A stretch of DNA of 64,000 nt, from contig NZ_JAOQNH010000001.1 in the NCBI RefSeq assembly GCF_025961205.1, positions 1,636,001-1,700,000 on the forward strand, written 5' to 3'. The position numbers and the translations under genes were made by a program. The notes beneath the pieces were generated by a model. It was given only the letters and a program-made list of their open reading frames with translations, did not search any database and was not told the origin of the DNA. Shown here piece after piece: positions 28,425 to 37,582 of the stretch (the stretch's first letter is position 1; each line of letters starts with the position of its first letter). This DNA comes from Azospirillum fermentarium. GTDB lineage: Bacteria > Pseudomonadota > Alphaproteobacteria > Azospirillales > Azospirillaceae.

Positions 28425-28480
28425 TTGTCGCCTAGGCGACAAACCCGCAGCCATGCCGGTGGAATGTCGGGGATGCGACA
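28425..28480 (-). promoter_or_regulatory. Two NifA upstream activator sites (TGT-N10-ACA)
   Basis: TGT at 28426-28428 and ACA at 28439-28441 flank 10 bp, inside a perfect 18-bp palindrome (28425-28442). A second TGT-N10-ACA lies at 28465-28480. Their centres are 39 bp apart and about 70-110 bp upstream of the -24/-12 element, the usual position for NifA binding. Confidence 0.85.
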
Positions 28481-28503
28481 AGGGGCGGGCGGGCGTGGGG
28501 GCG

Positions 28504-29457
28504 TCAGGCCGTCTCGCAGCAAAAGGCGACGACGTGATCCTCGTCCTCTCCGCCGGGTTCGGCGCCGAACCCCAGCAGGCCGGCGCCCACCAGCCGGGCA
28601 TGGTCGCGCACCACCGCCACCGGGCGGGCGGCGCCCGCCTGGAGATAGGTGCCGTTGGTGGAGTGGTCGGTGACGATGAAGGCGCCGCGGCTGTATTCGA
28701 TCACCGCGTGGCGGCGCGACGTGCAGCGGGACAGGATGCGCAGGGTGGAGATGTCGTCCCGCCCGATGGTCAGCCGCGGCTGGCCCGGCAGGAGCAGGAT
28801 GTTCCGTCCGCGGTAGGACAGGTGCAGCCGCGCTTCCGCCGTCTGGAAGCCGGGGCCGGGGGAGCGTGCCAGACCGATGGTGGGGCCGTTGCCGGTGGTG
28901 GGCGGCTCCTCCGCCTCCGGTACGGCGGGGGTGAGGCTGTAGATGTGGATGGGGGCGGTCTTGCCCTTGACCCGCACCGCCTTCAGCGGCACGGCCCGTG
29001 CGGCCAGGGTGGGGGACAGGCGGCGCACCAGCGTGTCGGTGGCCAGCGCTTCACCCGGACGGGCCAGCGCTTCGACCCGTGCCGCCACGTTGCAGGCGTC
29101 GCCGTACAGATCCCCGTCCCCCTGGATGGCGGTGCCGTAATGAAGCCCGAGCCGCAGGTTGAGCCCCAGCGTTTCCTGGCTGGCGGTCATGGTGCCGGCG
29201 GCCCACACCGCATCGTCGGCGCCGGGGAAGGCGGCCAGCAGCCCATCCCCCATGACCTTGATCACCTGCCCGCCGTTGACGTCGATGACCAGCCGCAGGT
29301 GGCGCAGCATTTTACGGGTGAGCGCGGCGGCGGCGGCATCGCCCAGCCGTTCGTACAGAGGTGTCGAATCGGCAATATCCACGAACAGCAGTGCGAAAGC
29401 GCTGGCGGTGGCGGCGCCGTACGTCCGGGGTGGGACATGATACATGGTCGAAATCAT
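28504..29457 (-). CDS. Class III nucleotide cyclase fused to an FHA domain
   Basis: A 317-residue protein. The N-terminal cyclase domain (about 20-170) has FVDIADSTPLYERLG with one metal-binding Asp, MGDGLLAAFPGADDA with the second, and YGDACNVAARVEALARPGE near 120-136. A linker precedes an FHA domain (about 225-300) with TIGRDD, SRRHAVIEY and HSTNGTYL, the phosphothreonine-binding residues being present. It should make cAMP or cGMP under control of a phosphopeptide partner. No membrane segment. It is on the same strand as nifB and ends just 24 bp upstream of the second NifA site, with no terminator seen between; functional connection with nif is not implied. Confidence 0.88.
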   Translation of the reverse strand: MISTMYHVPPRTYGAATASAFALLFVDIADSTPLYERLGDAAAAALTRKMLRHLRLVIDVNGGQVIKVMGDGLLAAFPGADDAVWAAGTMTASQETLGLNLRLGLHYGTAIQGDGDLYGDACNVAARVEALARPGEALATDTLVRRLSPTLAARAVPLKAVRVKGKTAPIHIYSLTPAVPEAEEPPTTGNGPTIGLARSPGPGFQTAEARLHLSYRGRNILLLPGQPRLTIGRDDISTLRILSRCTSRRHAVIEYSRGAFIVTDHSTNGTYLQAGAARPVAVVRDHARLVGAGLLGFGAEPGGEDEDHVVAFCCETA

Positions 29458-29505
29458 ATCATAGGCATCCCAGCTTCAGCCATGGCCGGCAGCCGCGGAA
29501 GGAGG

Positions 29506-29570
29506 GGCCGGGAAACGCCGCAAACGTTTCCCGGCCAGGAAGGAAGGGGAACACCGCAGCCGGTCCCCCT
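29506..29570 (-). terminator. Hairpins between the chemoreceptor gene and the cyclase gene
   Basis: A perfect 11-bp stem (29506-29516/29526-29536) with a 9-nt loop, plus a second imperfect stem at about 29541-29549/29562-29570, lie just after the chemoreceptor stop. No long T-run is present, so this may be a strong pause or terminator pair. Confidence 0.5.
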
Positions 29571-29589
29571 TCCTGGGGGAGGGGAGGTA

Positions 29590-31644
29590 TCAGGCACTGC
29601 GCAGATAGGTGATGAACCGGTTCACCTCCGACGTCAGGCTTTCGGCATCGCGGGACAGGGTGCGGGACGCTCCCTCCACCTCTTCCGCCGCGGTGCCGGT
29701 GTTGCGGGCCACCTGGGTCACATCGGCGATGGTGGTGGTGATGCTTTCGGTGCCCTGAGCCGCTTCGTTGACATTGCGGGAGATCTCGCGGGTGGCGGCG
29801 TCCTGCTCCTCCACCGCGGCGGCGATGGCGGCCGTGGTTTCGCTGATGCGCACGATGGTGCGCGCGATCTCGCTGATGGCGGTCACGGCGCCGCGGGTGG
29901 CGGTCTGCATGCCGGTGACCTGGGCGGTGATCTGGTCGGTGGCCCGCGCGGTCTGGGTCGCCAGCGCCTTCACCTCGCCGGCCACGACGGCGAAGCCCTT
30001 GCCGGCCTCGCCCGCGCGGGCGGCCTCGATGGTGGCGTTCAGCGCCAGCAGGTTGGTCTGGCTGGCGATGGAGTTGATCAGTTCCACCACCTCGCCGATG
30101 CTGCGGGCCTGATCGGACAGGGCCCGGATGTTGGCGTTGGTGGCCTCCGCCCGTTCCACGGCGGCGCGGGCGATTTCCGACGATTGTCCCACCTGGCGCG
30201 AGATTTCGCCGATGGAGCTGGTCATCTGCTCCGCCGCCGCCGCCACCGTCTGCACGTTCATGGAGGTCTTCTGCGACGAGACTCCCACCTTCATCGCCCG
30301 TTCCCGGCTTTCCTGAGCCATGACGGACAAGTGCTCGGAATGGCTCTGCATCTGATGGGCCGCCGCCGACACCTGGGCCGCCAGACCATGCACCGTGCGT
30401 TCGAACTGACCGGCCAGATCCTGCAGCATGCGGCGTTTGTCGGCTTCCTGACGCAGGCGCGTCTCGTTGGCGTCCTGCTCCATGGCGCGGGTGCGGATCA
30501 GGTTGTCCTTGAACACCTGCACCGCGCCGGCCATCAACCCCACCTCGTCCCGCCGCCCGACGCCGGGCACGGTGACGGCGGCGTCACCCTCGGCCAGGCG
30601 GTGCATGGAATCCACCATGCCGTGAAGCGGCGTCACGATCGACCCGGTGATGGTCCAGGCCAACACCACCGTCAGCAGGATCGCCACCCCGGTCAGGGTG
30701 ATGGAAAGGGTTTGGGTCAACTGGGCCGCGTCCTTCAGATCGCGGGAGGCCGCCTGTTCCAGTGTCACCACGTTGCGCAGGATCCAGCCCGACAGCTCCT
30801 CCACCCGGGTGCCGGTCTTGTGCACGCCGTTTTCCAGTTGCGTGCGGATGCTCCGGCGCAGGGTCACCAACTCGGCGATGCCTTGGGTATAGGCGGTCAG
30901 CAGGTCCATGGCCTTTTCCATCCGCGCCTGCCGTTCGGGGGGCAGGACGGAGACCAGGACCGCCCGGATGCTGTCGCCCACCGCGGCCAGTTCCTTTTGA
31001 ATCCGCGGGTATTCCCTTTCATCGTCGGCGGCCAGCATGCGGGCCACCACCACGCGGGCCAGCAGGAAGCTTTCCCCCGCGGTGTGGGCGATGCGGATAT
31101 GGGGGATCTCGGCGCTGTCCATGGCGTCCTCGATTTCTTGGGTCAGCAGCTTGCGCAGCTCGGCCCCCAGCCCGTTGACCGCATCGGCGATGATGGACAG
31201 GCGCCGGTCGTTCAGCGCCTTGACCCGTTCGAACTCCGCCATCATCGACCGGCTGGCGTCCTGGATCTGGTCGAGACGGGAGCGGTTCTCCTCCATCAGC
31301 AAGGTGGGGCGGACCTGTTCGAACAGCGCCATGCTTTCCACCATGCGGGTGCGGAAGGCGGCGGCATCGTCACCGTTGCTGGAACTCTGGAACCGCATGG
31401 CGGCGGCCACCCCGTTCAGCACGGCGCGGTCGGCGGCCTCGATGGTCTTGGCGATCTCCGTTTCCTTGTTCAGGAACGTCACCTTTTCCATCTGCGATCT
31501 GTTCAGTGTGTAGGCGGTCGCCGACAGCAGCAGAATCAGCAGAGCCATCAGCGTGAAGCCCGACCGGATGCGTGTTCCGATGGACAGGCTGGCGAGAAGG
31601 CCATGGCCGGTCCGGGGAGCGGTATGGAATTCCTGCGGTGACAT
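29590..31644 (-). CDS. Methyl-accepting chemotaxis protein
   Basis: A chemoreceptor of 684 residues from the ATG at 31644 (upstream ATGs at 31680 and 31701 would add up to 19). One membrane helix near residues 28-50 and another near 310-330 enclose a helical periplasmic sensor of ~260 residues. A HAMP segment follows ([25 protein letters not shown]), then the long cytoplasmic signalling coiled coil with the highly conserved tip (about residues 535-570, near [21 protein letters not shown]) for CheA/CheW. There is no C-terminal CheR-binding pentapeptide. Ligand unknown. No chemotaxis genes are adjacent. Confidence 0.92.
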   Translation of the reverse strand: MSPQEFHTAPRTGHGLLASLSIGTRIRSGFTLMALLILLLSATAYTLNRSQMEKVTFLNKETEIAKTIEAADRAVLNGVAAAMRFQSSSNGDDAAAFRTRMVESMALFEQVRPTLLMEENRSRLDQIQDASRSMMAEFERVKALNDRRLSIIADAVNGLGAELRKLLTQEIEDAMDSAEIPHIRIAHTAGESFLLARVVVARMLAADDEREYPRIQKELAAVGDSIRAVLVSVLPPERQARMEKAMDLLTAYTQGIAELVTLRRSIRTQLENGVHKTGTRVEELSGWILRNVVTLEQAASRDLKDAAQLTQTLSITLTGVAILLTVVLAWTITGSIVTPLHGMVDSMHRLAEGDAAVTVPGVGRRDEVGLMAGAVQVFKDNLIRTRAMEQDANETRLRQEADKRRMLQDLAGQFERTVHGLAAQVSAAAHQMQSHSEHLSVMAQESRERAMKVGVSSQKTSMNVQTVAAAAEQMTSSIGEISRQVGQSSEIARAAVERAEATNANIRALSDQARSIGEVVELINSIASQTNLLALNATIEAARAGEAGKGFAVVAGEVKALATQTARATDQITAQVTGMQTATRGAVTAISEIARTIVRISETTAAIAAAVEEQDAATREISRNVNEAAQGTESITTTIADVTQVARNTGTAAEEVEGASRTLSRDAESLTSEVNRFITYLRSA

Positions 31645-31871
31645 CGGGTGTTGCCTTTCCAGACGGCGACGATGCTTTCCCATCTGTAAAGCAGTTTCCA
31701 TGCCACGGACCCGTTATATTAACGTATTGATATGAATTACTTTACTTTGGTTGTCCTGGCGCCGCCCGTCGCAAAGTGCACTGCCTGAATCTTATTTTGC
31801 AACAAAGGGGCACCCCTGTTGTTGAAAGGGCGGCGGATCTGCCGCCGGATAAGAACAGCCAGGAGGACACC

Positions 31872-32096
31872 ATGAAAACCGTTCTGACCGTCACCATCGA
31901 GATGGACGCCGACGGTGCGGACCGCGCCGCGCTGGAACAGGATCTGCGCGGCTGGCTGGAATCCCGTCCGCAGGTGCAGGGCGTCACCCTGTCCGACGAG
32001 GGGGCGGGCAATGTGGCGGCGTGGCGCCGCTCGCGCGAAGCGGCCTTCGGTCCGGCGCTGCACAACCCCTTCGCTCCGGCCTCGCGCCCCGGCTGA
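31872..32096 (+). CDS. Small protein of unknown function
   Basis: A 74-residue protein beginning KTVLTVTIEMDADG, with a beta strand, a helix (RAALEQDLRGWLESRPQ) and another strand (VQGVTLSDEG), which resembles a small ferredoxin-like alpha-beta fold. The tail is basic. AGGAGG at 31861-31866 and ATG at 31872 make the start convincing; the frame is open further up to 31776 but that part is not preferred. It is a monocistronic unit divergent from the chemoreceptor gene. Function unknown. Confidence 0.7.
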   Translation: MKTVLTVTIEMDADGADRAALEQDLRGWLESRPQVQGVTLSDEGAGNVAAWRRSREAAFGPALHNPFAPASRPG

Positions 32097-32197
32097 GCCG
32101 CAAGGACACGTATGAAAAGGGGGGGCGGGCGACAGCCCCCCCTGCCGCCGGTATGGGGGGATCCGCTCCAAGACCGTGCTACTACAGCCGAGATCCG

Positions 32198-33037
32198 TCA
32201 GTCGCGGCGGCCGCGCAAGGACGCTTCCCCGCCCAAATCGCCGACCGAGGATGCATAAATGAACTCCGCCGCCGCCGGATCCTGCGATGGGCGGCCGAAG
32301 CGGTCCGTCGCCAGGCAAACGAAGCCGGCGGCGCGCAAATGGTTCAGCAGATCGCGGTTGTCACCCCAATCGGGATGGACTTCCATCGCCAGGTTGTCAA
32401 CCCGGCCGAGCCAATCGGCTCCGGCGGCGAACAGCGGATATTCCGCCCCTTCGATGTCGCATTTCAAAAAATTGATCCGGGCGCCGTCCAGGCTTCTCAG
32501 CACATCCGTCATGCTTGTCTTGCCGGGTTCGGTGACGGGAGCGATCGCCGCAACGATGCGGCGGACCGTTTCCGGTGCGATGGCGTTGGCGGCGCACAGC
32601 AGGGGGAAAACTTTGTCGTAGCCCACCTCCGGTTCGACGCCGACGGCGAGCCGCGCCTTCAGAACCTTGACGGCGATCACCAGGAACAAGCCACGGTTGG
32701 AGCCGAGATCGACCACGACGTCGGCGCGCAGGCCGGGGCGGAACGGCCGCAGGTAAACGTCGTTGGCGAACATTTCCCGCAAATTACCGAACGTGGGGTT
32801 GTCGTCCGGCACCGCCATGAGGCGGTCGATATCGCCCAACGGCAAGGCGATGCGGCTGCCGTGATACGTGATGTGGCAATTTCGGCTCATCGCCGCGTCC
32901 ACCGCCGTCAGCCGGCGGCTGCGCAAGACCGGCCCGGCGCAGCGCAAGGAGGCGGCGGCCAAACGCAGAATCATGCCGGCTGACAAGACCCGGAACAAAT
33001 TTCCGTATTCATACACAAGGCGGGCAACGGCGTTCAT
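32198..33037 (-). CDS. FkbM-family methyltransferase
   Basis: A 279-residue protein with an FkbM-type SAM-dependent methyltransferase domain. The VVDLGSNRGLFLVIAVK block (about 108-124) is the SAM-binding motif I, VGVEPE is the acidic loop, and INFLKCDIEGAEYPLF (about 188-203) is the family hallmark. Such enzymes O-methylate sugars or polyketides, often in surface polysaccharides. The N-terminal 20 residues are hydrophobic and may be membrane-associated. It is downstream of the RND operon but behind a terminator, so it is probably its own unit. Confidence 0.87.
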   Translation of the reverse strand: MNAVARLVYEYGNLFRVLSAGMILRLAAASLRCAGPVLRSRRLTAVDAAMSRNCHITYHGSRIALPLGDIDRLMAVPDDNPTFGNLREMFANDVYLRPFRPGLRADVVVDLGSNRGLFLVIAVKVLKARLAVGVEPEVGYDKVFPLLCAANAIAPETVRRIVAAIAPVTEPGKTSMTDVLRSLDGARINFLKCDIEGAEYPLFAAGADWLGRVDNLAMEVHPDWGDNRDLLNHLRAAGFVCLATDRFGRPSQDPAAAEFIYASSVGDLGGEASLRGRRD

Positions 33038-33199
33038 GTCACGCCCTCCGGCGCAGTCATCCGTTTCACGCCCTTCGGCGGGAGAGCGGCGTGGATTTTC
33101 AGTAACCGGGGAATGTAAGACACGGTTCTCACACTGCGGGGCGCATGAGGGCCGCCTCTTCTAACTTGGGGAATATACTCTGCTTCCGTGAGACGCCAC

Positions 33200-33232
33200 A
33201 AAAAAGCGATCGCATCGGAAAGATGCGGTTGC
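33200..33232 (-). terminator. Intrinsic terminator of the RND efflux operon
   Basis: Stem 33206-33216/33222-33232 (11 pairs, two G-U) with a GGAAA loop, followed on the minus strand by six T residues (complement of 33200-33205). A second G/C-rich hairpin (33237-33247/33254-33264) lies directly after the RND stop. Confidence 0.82.
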
Positions 33233-33289
33233 GCTGAAGGGGGGCGGATGATTCCACCCCCCTTGCGCATGCCCGCGACCTGCCGCCCG

Positions 33290-36200
33290 TTACGACAGGG
33301 CCGCGATTTCCACGGCCCGGCGCGACGTGGCGTCGGCCCGGTGGTCCTTGGCCAGCAGGGTATAGACCGCCGGCAGGACGAACAGCGTGAACATGGTGCC
33401 GATCAGCATCCCGGCCACGATCACCAGCCCGATGGAGAAGCGGCTGGCCGCCCCGGCCCCTTGCGCGCTCAGCAGCGGCAGCAGGCCGACCACCATCGCC
33501 GCGGTGGTCATCAGGATGGGGCGCAGACGCACGGCGGCTGCGTGTTCGATGGCCGCGCGGCGGTCCAGCCCCTCGTTGATCTGCATCTCGCGGGCGAATT
33601 CCGCCATCAGGATGCCGTGCTTGGAAATCAGCCCGATCAGCGTGACCAGCCCCACCTGGGTATAGATGTTCATGGTCGCCAGACCGAAGAACAGCGGCAG
33701 CAGCGCGCCGCAGATGGACATGGGCACCGTCACCAGAATCACCAGCGGGTCGCGCAGGGATTCGAACTGGGCCGCCAGCACCAGATAGATGACGATCAGG
33801 GCGAAGACGAAGGTGATGATGAGCTGGTTGCCCTCGGTCACGTACTGGCGGGATTCGCCGAGGAAGGAGTGGGTGAAACCGGCGGGAAGCTGTTCGCGCG
33901 CCTGGGCCTTCAGGAAATCCACCGCCTGTCCCATGGTGACACCCGGCATCGGCACCGCCTGGAAGGTGGCGGCGGGAAGCTGGTTGTACTTGGTCAGGGC
34001 GTTGGGCTCCACCTCGGTGCGGATCGACACCACGGTGGACAGCGGAATCTGGTCGCCGCTGGCCGTCGGCACGTAATAGCGGGTCAGGTCTTCCGGCGTC
34101 AGGCGCAGCGAGCGCGGCACCTGCGGGATCACCTCGTACGAACGGCCGTTCAGATTGAAGCGGTTGACGTAGTTGCCGCCCAGCAGCGTGCCCAGCGCGT
34201 TGCCGATGCTGGACATGTTGAGGCCCAGGTCCGCGGCCTTGCTGCGGTCGATGTCGAAGCGGATGACCGGGCTGTTGTACTGCAGGTCGCTGTCGGTCAC
34301 GATGAACATGCCGCTCTTCTGGGCCGCGCTCTTGATGCGTTCCATGGCGTCATAGATGGTGCGGTAGTCGCCGGAGGAGTTGACGACCATCTGCACCGGC
34401 AGCCCGCCCGACGAACCGGGCAGGGCCGGCGGCGAGACCAGGAAGATGCTCATCCCGGTGACGCTGGACAGGGCGGCCTGAACCTCGGGCTGAAGCTGCT
34501 TGGCCGTCTTGGTGCGCTGGTCCCACGGCTGCAGGATCATGCCGGCGAAGCCCTGGGTCAGCGACATGGCGCCGTTGACCACGAACCGGGTGTCGGTTTC
34601 GGGGTATTGGGCGAACACCTGGTCCATCTGGGCGCCATAGGCGTCGATATAGTCCAGGTTGGCGTACTGCGGCGCCTTGGTGATGCCGAACAGCACGCCC
34701 TGATCCTCTTCCGGCGCCAGTTCCGACATGACGTTCATGAACAGGAAGCCGACGCTGACCAGCACGCCCACCGCGAACAGCAGCACCGCCGGACGGAAAT
34801 CCAGCGCCCGCGACAGCCGCCGCCCATACCAGCGGGTCAGCTTTTCAAAGGTGCGGTCAACGAAACGGGCAAACCGGCCCTCGTTCATCTCCGGCGTCAG
34901 GATGGCCGAGCACATCATGGGCGACAGCGTGAGCGCCACCACGCCCGAGATGATGACCGACGCGGCCAGGGTAAAGGCGAATTCCTTGAACAGCGCGCCG
35001 GTCAGGCCGCTGAGGAAGCCGATGGGGGCATAGACCGCGGCCAGCGTGATGGTCATGGAAATGACCGGGGCCACGATTTCCCGCGCGCCGATCACCGCCG
35101 ATTCCACCGGACTCTTGCCCTCTTCCAGGTGGCGGTGAACGTTCTCGACCACCACGATGGCGTCGTCCACCACCAGCCCGATGGCCAGCACCATGGCCAG
35201 CAACGTCAGCAGGTTGATGGAGAAGCCCATGGCCAGCATGAAGATGCCCGCCCCGATGATGGACAGCGGGATGGTGACGATGGGGATCAGCACCGACCGG
35301 AACGAGCCGAGGAACAGGAAGATCACCACGATCACGATGGCCACCGCCTCGGCCAGCGTCTTCTGCACTTCCGAGATGGACGCCTCGATGAAGCGCGTGC
35401 TGTCGTAAACGATGTCCATCTTCATGGACGGCGGCAGGTTGCGCTTCAGGTCCGGCACCATGGCCCGGATGTCGGCCACGATGGTCAGCGGGTTGCCGGT
35501 GGGGGTGGAATCCACGCCGATGAAGATGGCCTGCTGCCCGTTCATGGTGACCGAGGCGTCGGCGCTCTTGGCCCCCAGCTCGACCGTGCCGATGTCGCGG
35601 ATGCGCACCAGCGCCCCGTCCTTGGCCTTGACGATCAGGTCGCGGAACTGCTCCACGTCGGTCAGGCCGGTGTTGGCCGTGACGTTGGTGACGGTGAATG
35701 TGCCCTTGGCCTGACCGGGAGCCGACTGGAAGTTGTTGGCCTGGATGGCGGAGGTGACGTCGGCGGTGGAGATGTTGCGGGCGGCCATGCGCACCGGGTC
35801 CAGCCACAGCCGCATGGCGAACACCTGTCCGCCGAGGATCTTGGCCGACGCGACACCGTTGACGGTGGAAAGCTGCGGCTGGATCACGCGGGTGATGTAG
35901 TCGGAGATCGCCGCCCCGGACAGTTCCGTGCTGGAAAAGCCCATATAGAGGAGCGATGTCGTCTCGCCCGTGCTTTTCAGGATGACGGGATCGTTGGCTT
36001 CGCGGGGAAGCTGGTACTTGACCTGATTGACCTTCGCCATCACGTCGGTCATGGCGACGTTGGGGTCGAAGTTCAGCCGGATGTTGGCCGTGACCAGGCT
36101 GGTCCCCTGGGTGGAGGACGAGGTGAGATAGTCGATGCCCTCCGCGCTCGCCACCGCCTGTTCGATGGGGGTGGTGATGAACCCCTGCATCAGGTCGGGC

Positions 36201-36364
36201 GAGGCGCCGGGATAGGCGGTGGTGATGGTGATGACGGTGTTCTTCAGTTCCGGGTACTGCCGGATCGGCAGTTCGGTGAAGGCCCGCAGGCCGATCAGGA
36301 AGATCAGCAGGCTGACCACCACCGACAGGATCGGCCGGCGGATGAAGATATCGGTAAAGGCCAT
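33290..36364 (-). CDS. RND multidrug efflux permease (HAE1 type)
   Basis: The inner-membrane proton-driven pump of a tripartite efflux system, 1024 residues, full length for the family. It starts FTDIFIRRPILSVVVSLLIF, the typical N-terminus, and shows two blocks of membrane helices separated by large periplasmic loops. The proton relay Asp pair lies in AIGLVVDDAIVVVENV (about residues 397-412), and PEEDQG and QFESLRDP mark family segments. It pumps hydrophobic drugs, bile-like compounds or natural products; the substrate cannot be predicted. Third gene of a tetR-adaptor-permease operon, 18 bp after the adaptor. No outer-membrane TolC-like gene is next to it. Confidence 0.95.
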   Translation of the reverse strand: MAFTDIFIRRPILSVVVSLLIFLIGLRAFTELPIRQYPELKNTVITITTAYPGASPDLMQGFITTPIEQAVASAEGIDYLTSSSTQGTSLVTANIRLNFDPNVAMTDVMAKVNQVKYQLPREANDPVILKSTGETTSLLYMGFSSTELSGAAISDYITRVIQPQLSTVNGVASAKILGGQVFAMRLWLDPVRMAARNISTADVTSAIQANNFQSAPGQAKGTFTVTNVTANTGLTDVEQFRDLIVKAKDGALVRIRDIGTVELGAKSADASVTMNGQQAIFIGVDSTPTGNPLTIVADIRAMVPDLKRNLPPSMKMDIVYDSTRFIEASISEVQKTLAEAVAIVIVVIFLFLGSFRSVLIPIVTIPLSIIGAGIFMLAMGFSINLLTLLAMVLAIGLVVDDAIVVVENVHRHLEEGKSPVESAVIGAREIVAPVISMTITLAAVYAPIGFLSGLTGALFKEFAFTLAASVIISGVVALTLSPMMCSAILTPEMNEGRFARFVDRTFEKLTRWYGRRLSRALDFRPAVLLFAVGVLVSVGFLFMNVMSELAPEEDQGVLFGITKAPQYANLDYIDAYGAQMDQVFAQYPETDTRFVVNGAMSLTQGFAGMILQPWDQRTKTAKQLQPEVQAALSSVTGMSIFLVSPPALPGSSGGLPVQMVVNSSGDYRTIYDAMERIKSAAQKSGMFIVTDSDLQYNSPVIRFDIDRSKAADLGLNMSSIGNALGTLLGGNYVNRFNLNGRSYEVIPQVPRSLRLTPEDLTRYYVPTASGDQIPLSTVVSIRTEVEPNALTKYNQLPAATFQAVPMPGVTMGQAVDFLKAQAREQLPAGFTHSFLGESRQYVTEGNQLIITFVFALIVIYLVLAAQFESLRDPLVILVTVPMSICGALLPLFFGLATMNIYTQVGLVTLIGLISKHGILMAEFAREMQINEGLDRRAAIEHAAAVRLRPILMTTAAMVVGLLPLLSAQGAGAASRFSIGLVIVAGMLIGTMFTLFVLPAVYTLLAKDHRADATSRRAVEIAALS

Positions 36365-36382
36365 GTTCTGCGCTCCCCGCCG

Positions 36383-37582
36383 TCAGTTGAGCGGCAGCTT
36401 GGCCGGCGGCACCAGCACGTTCTTGTCGGCGATGGACACGGCGGCCCCTTCCGACAGCTTGAGCTGGCCCGACACCACCACGCGCTCTCCGGGCTTCAGC
36501 CCGTCCAGGATTTCCACGATGCCGACGTGGCGGGGGCCGGTCTTGACCGGCACGCGGGCCACGGTCAGCGCCTCCTTGCCGCCGTCGCCGGCCTTGGCGT
36601 GGACCACGAACACCGAATCGCCATAGACGGTGTAATCGACCGCGGTGTCGGGCACCACCAGAACGCCGGGCTTGGGCGGCTCCACCACCTCCACATGGGC
36701 GAACATGCCGGGGCGGATCAGCCCCTCGGCATTGCCCACCGTCGCCTGCACCTTGATGGCGCGGGTGTCGGTGCTGACCTGCGGTTCGACGGTGGTGATG
36801 ACCGCATCGAAGGTGCGGCCGGGGAAGGCGTCGGTCAGAACCCGCACCTTCTGCCCGATGGACAGGCGGGGCAGCGCCTGTTCCGGCAGGCTGAAGTTGA
36901 CGAACAGACGGGACAGGTCGGTCAGGGTGACGATGGGGTTGCCCGGCCCGACGTAGTCGCCCACGTTCACCTGGCGGATGCCCAGATCCCCGCCGAACGG
37001 CGCGCGGATCAGCTTTTGCGCGATGGTCGCCTGGGTCTTGCGGATGTTGGCGTTCATCTCGTCGAGCTGGGCCTGGTACTGGTCCACGTTGGTCTGCGGC
37101 CCGGCCTGGCGGCTGCGCAGGTCGCGGGCGCGGTCCAGGTTGATGGACGCCAGCTTGGCCTGGGCCTGCAAGGCGCCCAATTCGGCCTGTTCGATGGCGT
37201 CGTTGAGCTGGATCAGCTTGGCGCCGGCAGCCACCGACGCCCCCGATTCGAAGGCGATTTCCACCACGCGGCCCGCCACTTCCGGCGCCACCGTCACCTG
37301 CCGGATGGCGGTCAGGGTGCCGATGGCCGACATGAAGCGGGGAACGGTTTCGGTGCGCACCTCGGCCACCGCCACCGGGGTGGGGGGCGGCTTGTTGCCG
37401 GCGAAGAAATTGGCGATGGCCTGATCGCGCATGTTGCGGAAGGCGTACAGCCCCCCCAGCAGCAGCCCGACGATGACCAGAGCCACCACGACGGCGAACA
37501 CCCGGGCGCCGCGGCGGACCGGCGGGCGTTCCGGCGCGCCGTGGCCGGAGGACGGGGAAGGGTTGGAGGTCGGCGTGCTCAC
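36383..37582 (-). CDS. RND efflux periplasmic adaptor (membrane fusion protein)
   Basis: A 399-residue adaptor linking the RND pump to an outer-membrane channel. After a Ser/Pro-rich start it has one membrane helix (about 31-53), then the paired lipoyl halves (VAPEVAGRVVEIAFESGASV near 92 and IRAPFGGDLGIRQVNVGDYV near 185), an alpha-hairpin of ~60 residues between them, and a C-terminal beta-barrel (ALPRLSIGQKVRVLTDAFPG). The start is the GTG at 37582, which overlaps the tetR stop by GTGA, with AGAGAGG upstream. The continuous open frame upstream of it is the tetR shadow. Confidence 0.93.
   Translation of the reverse strand: MSTPTSNPSPSSGHGAPERPPVRRGARVFAVVVALVIVGLLLGGLYAFRNMRDQAIANFFAGNKPPPTPVAVAEVRTETVPRFMSAIGTLTAIRQVTVAPEVAGRVVEIAFESGASVAAGAKLIQLNDAIEQAELGALQAQAKLASINLDRARDLRSRQAGPQTNVDQYQAQLDEMNANIRKTQATIAQKLIRAPFGGDLGIRQVNVGDYVGPGNPIVTLTDLSRLFVNFSLPEQALPRLSIGQKVRVLTDAFPGRTFDAVITTVEPQVSTDTRAIKVQATVGNAEGLIRPGMFAHVEVVEPPKPGVLVVPDTAVDYTVYGDSVFVVHAKAGDGGKEALTVARVPVKTGPRHVGIVEILDGLKPGERVVVSGQLKLSEGAAVSIADKNVLVPPAKLPLN

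Noticed and set aside
31737..32318. A 193-residue minus-strand frame over the small gene at 31872
   Set aside because: The plus-strand gene has a strong ribosome site and a sensible fold; the antisense frame is Arg/Gly/Pro-rich without pattern.
33034..33270. A 78-residue minus-strand frame whose stop overlaps the FkbM start (ATGA)
   Set aside because: The overlap is tempting, but the RND operon terminator (33200-33232) lies inside the frame, there is no ribosome site, and the composition is not protein-like.
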